Shown here: piece by piece, positions 1-7,396 of the stretch
How positions within the stretch are numbered: the stretch's first letter is position 1
Layout of the letters: every line of letters begins with the position of its first letter
DNA from: Microcaldota archaeon
GTDB lineage: Archaea; Micrarchaeota; Micrarchaeia; Burarchaeales; Fermentimicrarchaeaceae
Assembly (NCBI GenBank): GCA_026396455.1
Contig: JAPLWT010000060.1
Span: forward strand, 1-19,114
DNA: 19,114 nt
Direction: 5' to 3'
Notes under the pieces: model-generated
Databases searched by the model: none
Told to the model about the DNA's origin: nothing
The model's input: only the letters and a program-made list of their open reading frames with translations
Made by a program: the position numbers and the translations under genes

Positions 1-31
1 GTTCTCTCTTGCTTTCCTGCGCGGCTAGCTA

Positions 32-39
32 TTTAAATA
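32..39 (+). promoter_or_regulatory. TATA box of the DUF424 gene
   Basis: The box TTTAAATA is centred about 24 bases before the ATG at 59 and 32 bases before the next in-frame ATG at 68. Archaeal TATA boxes usually sit about 26 bases upstream of the transcription start, so the mRNA should begin at roughly 58-64. No Shine-Dalgarno sequence precedes either ATG. The transcript is therefore probably leaderless or almost leaderless. Seen: the box and its spacing. Inferred: the transcription start. Confidence 0.55.
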
Positions 40-58
40 AGCGCAGCAAAATAGTAGC

Positions 59-358
59 ATGCTCCTAATGCGCACCTTCAGGAAGGGAAAGGAGAAGATA
101 GTTGCCGTATGCGATGCCGAGCTTATAGGAAAAGTCCTGAGGGAAGGCGAGCTTGTCCTGAACCTTGACAAATACGCCAGCTTCTACCAGGGGGAAGAGG
201 TGGACGACGCGGCTGTCGAGAGGGAGCTGCTCACGGCAACTTCGGCGAATCTTGTCGGGAAGAAGGCAACGGGGATTGCCAAGAGGATGAAGCTTGTGAA
301 GGATTCAGACATGATAACCATACAGAAAGTGCCGCATGTGCAGATATACAAGATGTAG
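59..358 (+). CDS. DUF424 family protein
   Basis: A 99-residue soluble protein that matches the archaeal DUF424 family in length and layout. It opens with a beta strand, then a segment reading IVAVCDAELIGK (residues about 14-25), then EGELVLNLDKYASFYQGEEV (about 30-49), and ends in a basic alpha/beta tail (KRMKLVKDSDMITIQKVPHVQIYKM). The CD-ELIGK and FY-GE elements are what identify the family. Its biochemical role is not established; the conservation across archaea suggests housekeeping. There is no signal peptide or membrane segment. The start at 59 keeps the first strand (LLMRTF) complete; ATG 68 (M4) is the alternative and would shorten the protein by three residues. It converges with the 116-residue membrane-protein gene, leaving only six bases between the two stop codons. 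It shows no obvious functional link to the glycan locus downstream. Confidence 0.85.
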   Translation: MLLMRTFRKGKEKIVAVCDAELIGKVLREGELVLNLDKYASFYQGEEVDDAAVERELLTATSANLVGKKATGIAKRMKLVKDSDMITIQKVPHVQIYKM

Positions 359-364
359 CAGCCG

Positions 365-715
365 CTAGAACCTGAAGAATATTCTCGCCAGTATCACAAT
401 TATCAAAATAACAAGCAAATATAGCGGAGTATTCTTTTGAACTTCACGAATCCCACGGTAATATGCGATATAAAGCGTAGACAATGCGAAACAGAGAACG
501 AAGAGGAGTAATAGATGAAGTGCTTCCCCGTTTCTTATTTGCGTCCATGGAAATCCAGTCAGAATGCCCGTTGAATGGGATATTTCAATAACTATCCACA
601 ACGATATTGTCAGTGTTAATGCGAGAAGAATCAACGACAACAGCAAATTCTTGACTCTCCTCCTCCTGCCCCCTCCAGTCACTCTATCGAATATCTTCGT
701 TCTAGTGCGCATCAT
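365..715 (-). CDS. Small three-helix membrane protein coupled to VirB4
   Basis: A 116-residue protein that I do not recognise. It has a very basic N-terminus (MMRTRTKIFDRVTGGGRRRR), a first hydrophobic helix at about 23-46, a short polar loop with a TGFPWTQIRNGE segment, a second helix at about 66-86, a basic patch (YYRGIREVQK) and a last helix at about 97-114 that runs almost to the C-terminus. By the positive-inside rule the arginine-rich N-terminus should be cytoplasmic. Its ATG overlaps the stop codon of the VirB4 gene as ATGA (712-715), so the two proteins are almost certainly made from one mRNA by translational coupling. That makes it a candidate membrane partner of the ATPase. An alternative start is the adjacent ATG at 712. 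There is no sequence support for a named VirB subunit, and calling it a pilin or VirB6 would be a guess. Confidence 0.75.
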   Translation of the reverse strand: MMRTRTKIFDRVTGGGRRRRVKNLLLSLILLALTLTISLWIVIEISHSTGILTGFPWTQIRNGEALHLLLLFVLCFALSTLYIAYYRGIREVQKNTPLYLLVILIIVILARIFFRF

Positions 716-3363
716 TCCACCCTCTTGTCCTCAGGATGTGTTGTAAATAATTTATATTCCTCGCTGCCCACCACGTTCTTCACTGGTATGAAAGTATTAT
801 TGACGAAAAACAGCCCACTGCCTGGCTCTGCAGTGAGGAGGTAGTTCTTCGTATTCTCATTGAGTTTGAAGGTTGATGTTACATCGTCTATTATTGAAGG
901 TTTCATTCTGAGCAGGAGTTGCCATGATGAGTTTGCCATAACAGCCTTGCCGGCCTTGCTCGTTACAAGGTCATAGACATCCTGCGTTATCAGAACCAGC
1001 CCCATGTTGTGGTGCCTGCTAGTCTTCACTATACTCAGAATGTATCCCTCCTCGCTCTCTGTCTGGAGCAGCTTCCAAGCCTCGTCAACTACGAGCAATT
1101 TTTTCCTGAGGTCTTTTTTCATCCTATTGTAGACAAACTCCAGTATTATGAACATCAGTATCCTCCTGACCTCTTTCGGAAGAGAGCCTATCCTAAAGGT
1201 TATGAATCTGCCATCCAGCTTCTTGATGTTGGTCTGCTTGTTTATAAAAGAGTAGGAGCCCCTAACAAATCTTCTTAGAGATGAGGATATCGCAGTTGCA
1301 GCCTCCGCTCTCTTTGCAAAGCTATCCTTCCTCTCCTTTTCAACATAGTTGTATAAATCTGATAAGGTTGGGGCCTCCCTCCCCCATGTCTTAGAGTCAT
1401 GTGTTATGCCTTTTTTGGCATATATGCTCTCAAACGCCTCATCCAGGAGGTCCTTCATGTCGTCGGTCAGCTCAGATATAAAGAACCTCATGAGACTGTG
1501 CAGGAAGAACAGCTTCTCCTCATAGCTCTGCTCCGTTATCTGGAAGGGGTTTATGAACGAATCAGACTTTTCTGAGAATGCTATAACCCTTCCTCCAAGG
1601 CTGTTCGTCAAACCTTCGTATTCACCTTCCTCGCTGGGATCGAGCACGATTATGTCTATCCCCTGCTGGAGGGCCCTGCTCAAAACCGTTTTGACGGCAA
1701 AGGACTTTCCGCTGCCGGACATCCCCAGCACTAGCCCATTGGCATTCTCAAACGATTTTGAGAAGATGTCGCAGATTATAGGCATCCCATCCAGCTGGTT
1801 CTCGCCAAATAGAATCCCCTTGGGCTGCGGCTCTAGATATGCGCTTACGAATGGAAAGCATGCTGCCAGTGACGAGGAGGTCATATTCCTCTTGACTCCG
1901 AGCAGGTTGCGCCCGAGAGGTATGCAGCTCTTGAACCCGTCATCCATCCTTTCGTAGGTAATCTGCGGTTTGAGCCTCACTTCGTTGAGCTTCGAGACAA
2001 CAAGGTCTGTAAGCAAGTCAAGTTTTTCCAAGTTTTCAGACTCTATGCAGACATAGATTGAAAGCAAGAAAGCCCTCTCAGAGCCGGATGTTAGCAGTTC
2101 GATTATCTGCTCGGTTGCCCTCTTCTGCAATCTTGTTGAGTGCGAAACTAGCTTGCCCGCAGCCTCGTCAGTTGCTATATCTATAGCCTGCTTTCCCAGA
2201 ACTTTGTTGTAATACTCGAGGACAGATGAAAAGTTGGTTGGCTGCAGGTACAATGATACATGGAATGCGCCTCTCATGATCATAAGGCTCTCCAAGAAAC
2301 CGGGGGCAACCAAATCGGGGTATCCTATAACCGCTATTGTGCGGTAGAACTTATTGTTTATCTGGATATGGTTCTTGCTCGTGTTCACATAAGAGGGTGC
2401 CACAAGTGCCGCTAACAGAGCAGAGGGGCTACTATAATCGATTTTCTTCTGGCTGAACTCCGAGATACTTTTCATCTCCTCCTTTAGCGGCTCCCATGTC
2501 CTCTTCCAATCCTCAGCGAGGGTTATAGGACCGAGATAGCTTGAGCTCAGCTCTGCCAAAGGAGAGAAAAATGATGAATAGAGCGTTATCAATCCATCCT
2601 CATCGACTCTCTTAGGTATCAGCCCGACATTTGTGAGCCCCTCCATTACAATCTGTACCCTCTGCTCTAGTATACTGAGTCTATCCTTCTCATTGCCGCT
2701 TTCATCTCTCTCAGCACTGATCACAACATTGAAAGTCCTATACATGCTTTTCTCCTTTCCCATTCTGTCCCTGAAGAAAGACTCAAAGGACTTGGTAAAT
2801 TTTATCAACCGTGGGTCTTTCGTTTCCTCAGCCTTATTCTTTATGTTCTCGAAGAACTCCTCAATATTCAGCTGGTGGGTCTTCGCCACTACCTGCAGGG
2901 GGATTACATCAGAAGAGGACGAGCCAGATAGCGAATCCAGAAAATTCTTATACGAGTTGAAAACCGCGCCCTTCTGCTTGTCATCAAGAACCGAGAAATT
3001 GATTGGTTGTGTTTGTATGACCGCTTTCAGACCACCATCTTTCATATATGCTACCCCGCCCCTTATCCCCGAAACCCCAACCAGTTCAAGGGCTTTGGAA
3101 TCCATAAAACCAATTTTTTTCGGCGCTCGCAAGTATGATAGCTTGGTCGAGAGAATCCTCTCCATATCAAAGAACATGAATGCTGCAGAGACAACCGCAA
3201 TTAACAGCATTAGCAGATAACGCAGAATCCCAACGAACTCCAGTTCGCTGTATACTATGACGATTGCGAATATTGCAAGGAGGGCATATATCACCTGCCT
3301 TCTTCTAAGTCCAAATACTATGACTTCCTCATAGTCCCCCACCTCGCGAGGGATTTTCACCAT
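712..3363 (-). CDS. virB4: PrgI-VirB4 fusion: type IV secretion/conjugation ATPase
   Basis: An 883-residue protein of the VirB4/TrbE/CagE ATPase family, which powers type IV secretion and conjugation machines from the cytoplasmic face of the membrane. The N-terminus is a PrgI-like (VirB3-type) domain: KIPREVGDYEEVIVFGLRRR is followed by two transmembrane helices at about 24-41 and 45-66. A middle VirB4 domain follows, then a C-terminal RecA-like ATPase domain. Walker A is GMSGSGKS at about 547-554; Walker B is LLVVDEA at about 756-762; LITQD at about 791-795 fits the downstream sensor strand. All nucleotide-binding residues are intact. The ORF can be opened at a TTG at 3378, but ATG 3363 is preferred because GGTGA lies exactly four bases before it (3368-3372), the register used elsewhere here. 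A fused VirB3-VirB4 is known in some systems. No VirD4, VirB6, relaxase or pilin gene is visible, so the role (conjugation, DNA uptake, pilus or protein export) is open. It is first in a two-gene operon with the 116-residue membrane protein. Confidence 0.92.
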   Translation of the reverse strand: MVKIPREVGDYEEVIVFGLRRRQVIYALLAIFAIVIVYSELEFVGILRYLLMLLIAVVSAAFMFFDMERILSTKLSYLRAPKKIGFMDSKALELVGVSGIRGGVAYMKDGGLKAVIQTQPINFSVLDDKQKGAVFNSYKNFLDSLSGSSSSDVIPLQVVAKTHQLNIEEFFENIKNKAEETKDPRLIKFTKSFESFFRDRMGKEKSMYRTFNVVISAERDESGNEKDRLSILEQRVQIVMEGLTNVGLIPKRVDEDGLITLYSSFFSPLAELSSSYLGPITLAEDWKRTWEPLKEEMKSISEFSQKKIDYSSPSALLAALVAPSYVNTSKNHIQINNKFYRTIAVIGYPDLVAPGFLESLMIMRGAFHVSLYLQPTNFSSVLEYYNKVLGKQAIDIATDEAAGKLVSHSTRLQKRATEQIIELLTSGSERAFLLSIYVCIESENLEKLDLLTDLVVSKLNEVRLKPQITYERMDDGFKSCIPLGRNLLGVKRNMTSSSLAACFPFVSAYLEPQPKGILFGENQLDGMPIICDIFSKSFENANGLVLGMSGSGKSFAVKTVLSRALQQGIDIIVLDPSEEGEYEGLTNSLGGRVIAFSEKSDSFINPFQITEQSYEEKLFFLHSLMRFFISELTDDMKDLLDEAFESIYAKKGITHDSKTWGREAPTLSDLYNYVEKERKDSFAKRAEAATAISSSLRRFVRGSYSFINKQTNIKKLDGRFITFRIGSLPKEVRRILMFIILEFVYNRMKKDLRKKLLVVDEAWKLLQTESEEGYILSIVKTSRHHNMGLVLITQDVYDLVTSKAGKAVMANSSWQLLLRMKPSIIDDVTSTFKLNENTKNYLLTAEPGSGLFFVNNTFIPVKNVVGSEEYKLFTTHPEDKRVE

Positions 3364-3395
3364 CACTTCACCACCCAATTCTGTTAAGATGAAAA

Positions 3396-3406
3396 GGTAT
3401 ATTAAG
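3396..3406 (-). promoter_or_regulatory. TATA box of the virB4 operon
   Basis: Read on the minus strand this is CTTAATATACC. Its centre lies about 38 bases before the ATG at 3363, which puts the transcription start near 3374, about 11 bases before the start codon and just upstream of the GGTGGTGA ribosome binding site. This supports ATG 3363 over the TTG at 3378, which would lie upstream of the mRNA. The same ten-base core is found in front of the 157-residue membrane-protein gene. Confidence 0.6.
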
Positions 3407-3463
3407 ATTGACTTTGGTTTCTTCTTGCTCTCTTGTCAGTATTAATTTCTAATAAGAAAGCAA

Positions 3464-3937
3464 TTAAGAAAGAAAAAGGAAAGTTAAGAGAGCCATCAAG
3501 AAAGATGCCAGCACTAGACTGATTATTCCCCCGAAAAAGATACATTTTGCCCAGAACCGAAGGTTAAATCTTGTTTTAAATTCCAGACTGATTAGGTATA
3601 ACATAGGCCCCATGAGTTGATATGCAGGGATGAGTAAAAATGCAATAAGTAGGCCATAATGAAAATCTCTTAACAATACTGACAAAAGAAGGATGGCACA
3701 ATCGATTACAGCAAGCAGAAATCCAACAATTCCCGCATTCCTATTTTCATGCTTGTCTTTCTTTTGGTCAAGAGGATGTAAAATTAAAAATGCAGGTATA
3801 CCTATCACCAAACTACAAACCAACACATAAATTGTTAACGCAATTGGAAAAGTTGCAGGGGACACAATGAACCAAATCAGTCCTAAAACTACCAAACAAT
3901 CTATACCAATAAGCAATAACCTCCCCTTTGAAATCAT
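3464..3937 (-). CDS. Four-helix membrane protein, function unknown
   Basis: A 157-residue, very hydrophobic protein that I cannot assign to a family. Four transmembrane stretches are visible: about 6-24 (LLLIGIDCLVVLGLIWFIV), about 30-53 (ending ILHP), about 69-100 (GIVGFLLAVIDCAILLLSVL and onward, possibly a hairpin of two helices) and about 128-156. A charged loop (DQKKDKHENRN, about 57-67) separates helices two and three. It starts at ATG 3937, preceded by GGTGG with a four-base spacer. It has its own promoter, lies upstream of virB4 on the same strand, and is separated from it by about 85 bases that hold the virB4 promoter. Shared promoter and RBS design suggests common expression with virB4, but function is unknown. 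It could be a machine subunit or simply an unrelated membrane protein. Confidence 0.72.
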   Translation of the reverse strand: MISKGRLLLIGIDCLVVLGLIWFIVSPATFPIALTIYVLVCSLVIGIPAFLILHPLDQKKDKHENRNAGIVGFLLAVIDCAILLLSVLLRDFHYGLLIAFLLIPAYQLMGPMLYLISLEFKTRFNLRFWAKCIFFGGIISLVLASFLMALLTFLFLS

Positions 3938-3968
3938 AAGTCCACCCAGTTAGTAGTTAGTATCGAGA

Positions 3969-3980
3969 GGTATATTAAAC
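3969..3980 (-). promoter_or_regulatory. TATA box of the 157-residue membrane protein gene
   Basis: The minus strand reads GTTTAATATACC. It shares the core TTAATATACC with the virB4 promoter, and the distance from the core to the GGTGG ribosome binding site is almost the same (22 against 20 bases). The expected transcription start is near 3948, giving a leader of about 11 bases that includes the RBS. Confidence 0.58.
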
Positions 3981-4008
3981 TTAAGTTGGAGCATGGCGAA
4001 TACCAATA

Positions 4009-4016
4009 TTTATAAA
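4009..4016 (+). promoter_or_regulatory. TATA box of the lipoprotein gene
   Basis: TTTATAAA is centred near 4012.5, so transcription should start near 4039. That keeps a GAGGTGG ribosome binding site (about 4038-4044) at the very 5' end of the mRNA, followed by ATG 4050. The divergent promoter for the minus-strand membrane-protein gene (3969-3980) lies about 30 bases away. Confidence 0.6.
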
Positions 4017-4049
4017 CATGGGAGATAATTAAGAGATGAGGTGGTTTAT

Positions 4050-4754
4050 ATGAAAAGAATATTTATCATACCCGTATTGCTTTGCCTGATGCTGCTGATA
4101 GGGTGCACTCAGACCCCGCCAGCAAATAACCCGCCAGCCCCAAACCAAACACCGCCTGCAAATGCAACTCCGCCAGCGAACAACACTCCGGTAACTCCAG
4201 GAGATAACACATCAATAACTCCGCCACCCAACCCTCCACCAGAGACTCCAACGCAGAACGTCAGCCTGGACCAGCTATACAGGTTCGGCTCGGTTAATAG
4301 TTATACATATCAACTCACCTCAACTTCAGGTGGGCAGACGCAATCAATGAACATGACGACATCCATAAGCGCGGATACCCTTAACGGGGTTGCAGTATGG
4401 TTGGAGCAGACCGATGTATCAACGCAGGGAACCACTGTGACCACGAAGATGTGGGTTGACAAGACGACCTACGGGTGCCTGAATATAACAACTGTGATAA
4501 TATACGGTACCCAGACCATAGAGCAGGCTGGCCAGTGCCCGACATCAGGGCCCAACTCAGCTTCAACAGGCGAGACTGCCCCTCCTCTGACATACATGGG
4601 CAAGGAGTCCGTGACTGTGCCGGCAGGAACGTATGTTGCCGACAAGTATACGGCCGGAGGAATGACCTACTGGTCTTCGAGCAGCGTTCCCATACCCCTG
4701 AAGTTTGTATACACCGATGGCTCGGCAACGATGGAGCTTGTCAGCTACACTTAG
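4050..4754 (+). CDS. Secreted lipoprotein with Pro/Asn/Thr-rich stalk
   Basis: A 234-residue predicted lipoprotein. The signal peptide starts MKRIFIIPVLLCLMLL and ends in the lipobox L16-I-G-C19, so mature C19 would be lipid-anchored outside the cell. Residues about 20-69 form a low-complexity linker rich in Pro, Asn and Thr (repeats of the type PPANxTPP). The rest is a beta-rich globular domain of about 165 residues with two cysteines (C143 and one in GQCP near 165) that could pair. Its end, VTVPAGTYVADKYT...YWSSSSVPIPLKF, resembles lipoprotein-sorting-like and DUF3108-like beta domains, a weak similarity. Seven N-X-S/T sequons are present (N32, N38, N44, N53, N70, N101, N145). The ORF opens upstream at a GTG (4041), but ATG 4050 fits the signal peptide and GAGGTGG lies five bases before it. 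It is a single gene between a divergent membrane-protein gene and the flippase. Confidence 0.78.
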   Translation: MKRIFIIPVLLCLMLLIGCTQTPPANNPPAPNQTPPANATPPANNTPVTPGDNTSITPPPNPPPETPTQNVSLDQLYRFGSVNSYTYQLTSTSGGQTQSMNMTTSISADTLNGVAVWLEQTDVSTQGTTVTTKMWVDKTTYGCLNITTVIIYGTQTIEQAGQCPTSGPNSASTGETAPPLTYMGKESVTVPAGTYVADKYTAGGMTYWSSSSVPIPLKFVYTDGSATMELVSYT

Positions 4755-4784
4755 TCCTTTTCTTTTTTCAATCTATTTTTTAAA
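4755..4784 (+). terminator. T-rich terminator of the lipoprotein gene, merging into the flippase promoter
   Basis: Immediately after the stop codon the plus strand carries three pyrimidine/T runs (CCTTTTC, TTTTTTC, ATTTTTT). Archaeal RNA polymerase terminates at such T tracts without needing a hairpin. The last run continues into TTTTTTAAA (4776-4784), centred 26-28 bases before the flippase ATG at 4808, so it probably also serves as that gene's TATA element. No Shine-Dalgarno precedes ATG 4808, which suggests a leaderless flippase mRNA. Confidence 0.5.
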
Positions 4785-4807
4785 CCTCTGGCTAGAATAC
4801 CTACTCC

Positions 4808-6283
4808 ATGATGAAGAAGCTCATAGAGCAGAACATATACGCGCTTCTGACAACCGCGACTGTTCTTGCCTCCGGGTTGATAATCTCCCTAGTGTTCACA
4901 AGGCTGCTCCCACCACTGGAGTTCGGAATATTTTTGACAGTCATATCATTCACGATGCTATTCACAGGAATTAGTGACTTGGGAGTGCCCAACACACTTA
5001 TAAAAATTGCCGGTGAGAGCTTCCACTCCAAGGAGGGATGCGCCGGATTCTACGTGAGGTATCTTCTGAAGTGGAAGCTTGCTGCCCTCATAATCGTGAG
5101 CTCGGCCCTGCTGCTGTTCTCTGAGGAATTCGCCAAGCTGTTTCTGCACGATGCAGGGCTGGCCTATGTGATGCAAGCAGTTGCAGGTTTAGTCATACTG
5201 TACTCCATAACCCAATTCATAGCCTATCTATTCATATCGGTAGGTAAGCTGGAGTACCAATTCCTTATCTCATCTATACTTAATGGTTCGAAGGTGCTGT
5301 TTCCGTGGATTCTCATCTTAATACTCGGTCCAAGCCTGACAGCGGTAACATCTGGAGTGCTGCTCTCATTTTTTCTAGCTGCCGTCGCATCAGTCCTCCT
5401 CTGGTCCCTGAGGTTCAAAAAGGACCTCGGGTGCGCAATTCCCAGGAGTACGAGGACTGTTAACTCCTTCCTGTTCTACTCAACGGTCATATCATTATCC
5501 GGTTACCTGCTAGCGAATATCGATTCACTCCTGCTCAATTATTTCAGCGGGCCCCAGGAACTCGCATTCTTCAGAGTCGGCTACTCTGTGGTTTCGATGC
5601 TGGGTTCCCTGCTGCCGATCTCCTCAACTTTCCTGCTTTCCTCCCTTGTCCAGATGGAGGCGAGAAAGGAGAGGGAGCTGCAGAAGAAGCTCTTCGAGAG
5701 GAGCATAAAGTACGGAATGCTTGCTTCGATACCGCTCCTGTTTCTCGTATACCTCACCGCAAACAGGGTGATATCATTCTTCTGGCCAAGTAGCTATGCG
5801 CCCGCAGCACTGGCGCTGAGGATACTCAGCATTTCCCTGCCCTTCACATTTCTGAGTGCGAGTGGGATATGCGGCAGCCTTCTCATGAGCAAGGGCAGGA
5901 TGAAGGAGCTGACAATCAACATGGCCATTTTCTATCTGGTAACATGGGCCATAGGCCTTTACCTCATCCAAAGCTACGGGCTGGTCGGGACTGCAGTTAC
6001 GATTGTCCTCTCAGCAATAATACAGTCGGTTGTGCTCCTGAGGTTCTCGCTGAAGCTTCTTGGGACTCACCTGAACCCCGCGCACTTCATCAAACCAGCT
6101 TTACTCTCTTTGATAATTGCTTTCGCCATCATAGTTCTGAACCCAGTCATCAAAAGCACAATGCTGCTCTTCATAATCGCGGGAGCTCTCTTCTGCATAT
6201 CATACCTGCCGCTTCTGGACGCAGATGATAAAAAGCTCATAAATGCCCTTCTATCAATTGTAAATCTAGGTCCTCTCTTTTGA
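4808..6283 (+). CDS. Wzx-type polysaccharide flippase
   Basis: A 491-residue integral membrane protein of the polysaccharide transporter (Wzx/RfbX, MOP superfamily) type, which flips lipid-linked oligosaccharides across the cytoplasmic membrane. Most of the length is hydrophobic helices, in the range of 12-14 expected for the family. The N-terminal segment from about residue 16 (ATVLASGLIISLVFTRLLPP, then LEFGIFLTVISFTMLFTGISDLGVPNTLIK) is the typical family opening, with the RxLxPxxFG turn and the DLG motif. A second half-repeat starts near 215 (FLFYSTVISLSGYLLANIDSLLLNYF). The length is normal. The start is ATG 4808 (an ATG-ATG doublet) with no RBS and a TATA box about 27 bases upstream, so it is probably leaderless. 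It converges with the GT4 gene, and the two coding regions overlap by 18 bases at their 3' ends. It is the only exporter gene in the locus. Confidence 0.9.
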   Translation: MMKKLIEQNIYALLTTATVLASGLIISLVFTRLLPPLEFGIFLTVISFTMLFTGISDLGVPNTLIKIAGESFHSKEGCAGFYVRYLLKWKLAALIIVSSALLLFSEEFAKLFLHDAGLAYVMQAVAGLVILYSITQFIAYLFISVGKLEYQFLISSILNGSKVLFPWILILILGPSLTAVTSGVLLSFFLAAVASVLLWSLRFKKDLGCAIPRSTRTVNSFLFYSTVISLSGYLLANIDSLLLNYFSGPQELAFFRVGYSVVSMLGSLLPISSTFLLSSLVQMEARKERELQKKLFERSIKYGMLASIPLLFLVYLTANRVISFFWPSSYAPAALALRILSISLPFTFLSASGICGSLLMSKGRMKELTINMAIFYLVTWAIGLYLIQSYGLVGTAVTIVLSAIIQSVVLLRFSLKLLGTHLNPAHFIKPALLSLIIAFAIIVLNPVIKSTMLLFIIAGALFCISYLPLLDADDKKLINALLSIVNLGPLF

Positions 6284-7396
6284 AAGTTTCAAGCAGACTT
6301 CCCCAAACCTGTCCATGAATTTCTTCCAGGAGAATTCCCTCTCAGCATACTTTCTTGCTGCCTTCCCCATCCTCTCCGCCTCTTCTTTATGCTCGGAAAG
6401 GTAATTCATTCTCTCGACCATCTCATCGGTATTATTCACAAGATAGCCCACGCCATCCCTGACCAGCTCCCTTGGCCCGCCCTCATTTATGGCTATGCAT
6501 GGCTTGGAGGATGCGAATGCCTCGAGCGGTATGAGCCCGTAATCCTCATTTACTGGAGTGTAGAGCACGCAGAGGCAGTTGGAGTACAGCTCAACGATCT
6601 TTTCTGTCGGTAAATCCAGCATTATCCTTCCATCGTTTCCCAGTATGTCCTTAATCTTATTATAGTAAGCAACATGCTCCGGCCTATCCCTGTCCAATGA
6701 GCCTGCAATTACAAAATTCCACCCCTTATGCTTCCTCCTGAATTTTTTGAATGCCTCTATCGCCATCTCGAAATTCTTCTCAGGAGCAATCCTTGATGGG
6801 TAGAAGAAATATTTCCCGTAATCTCCTGCGTGAAAGTTCTCATAATCCACGCCAGGCATCAGAATCTCGCTCTCCCTCTGCAGGTATCTCCTTATCCTCT
6901 TCTGGACATTAGCGCTTATTGCGAATATATGTTCAATCTTTGGAACAACCGAAAATTCTATTCTCCTGTAAGGCTGGATGAAGGACCAGTACAGTGCCTT
7001 CTGGACGGGATTTCTCCTGCTCATCCTCCAGCCATAAAGGTCGAATGCCTCCCTGTTAGGCGAGAAGCAGTACCATACCACCGGGCTGTTCCTGTTCCTT
7101 ATCCATTCCGATGGCGTCCCTTGGGCGTTGACAACATCGTAATCATCAAGCTTGCTGCAGTAGAACTGTTTTCCAGCCACTGCTGCGCTCCCAACCCTCT
7201 GCGGAAGAAGGGAGGCGATAGGCCACAGCCTGCTTCCCATCACTTCAACATCAACTTCCCTGAACTCGGGGAATGTGTTCTCAGGCTCGTAAGTTGAGCA
7301 GTATACCTTAGCATCAAAATGCTGGGCAATCTTCAGGACAACCCTCTCCGCCCCGCCCCTCAGCCTGAGGAATGGATGCACAATGGCAAGTTTCAT
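6266..7396 (-). CDS. Glycosyltransferase family 4 protein
   Basis: A 376-residue GT-B fold glycosyltransferase (GT4). The N-terminus MKLAIVHPFLRLRGGAERVV carries the GGAE loop typical of retaining GT4 enzymes. The C-terminal donor-binding half includes YFFYPSRIAPEKN (about 196-208), FVIAGS (about 228-233) and the EX7E motif E284-DYGLIPL-E292, followed by PCIAINEGGPRELV. It would transfer a nucleotide-activated sugar to the growing lipid-linked glycan at the inner membrane face. Donor and acceptor cannot be told from sequence. It is last in a three-gene minus operon; its ATG overlaps the stop of the preceding epimerase gene as ATGA (7393-7396). Its 3' end overlaps the flippase gene antisense by 18 bases. 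No truncation is visible. Confidence 0.9.
   Translation of the reverse strand: MKLAIVHPFLRLRGGAERVVLKIAQHFDAKVYCSTYEPENTFPEFREVDVEVMGSRLWPIASLLPQRVGSAAVAGKQFYCSKLDDYDVVNAQGTPSEWIRNRNSPVVWYCFSPNREAFDLYGWRMSRRNPVQKALYWSFIQPYRRIEFSVVPKIEHIFAISANVQKRIRRYLQRESEILMPGVDYENFHAGDYGKYFFYPSRIAPEKNFEMAIEAFKKFRRKHKGWNFVIAGSLDRDRPEHVAYYNKIKDILGNDGRIMLDLPTEKIVELYSNCLCVLYTPVNEDYGLIPLEAFASSKPCIAINEGGPRELVRDGVGYLVNNTDEMVERMNYLSEHKEEAERMGKAARKYAEREFSWKKFMDRFGEVCLKLSKERT

Noticed and set aside
1..58. End of an upstream gene at the left edge
   Set aside because: The stretch is too short to show a reading frame with any recognisable motif; only the TATA box can be supported.
2633..3220. 195-codon open frame on the plus strand inside virB4
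   Set aside because: It is antisense to a well-supported VirB4 gene, has low-complexity Ser/Leu/Phe composition and no RBS or recognisable domain.
712..3937. Integrated conjugative element
   Set aside because: No integrase, relaxase, attachment repeats or tRNA junction is visible, so a mobile element cannot be supported from VirB4 alone.
4104..4260. Possible tandem repeat or CRISPR-like array in the CCGCC-rich stretch
   Set aside because: The repetition is imperfect and codon-phased. It encodes the Pro/Asn/Thr linker of the lipoprotein; no regular repeat-spacer unit exists.
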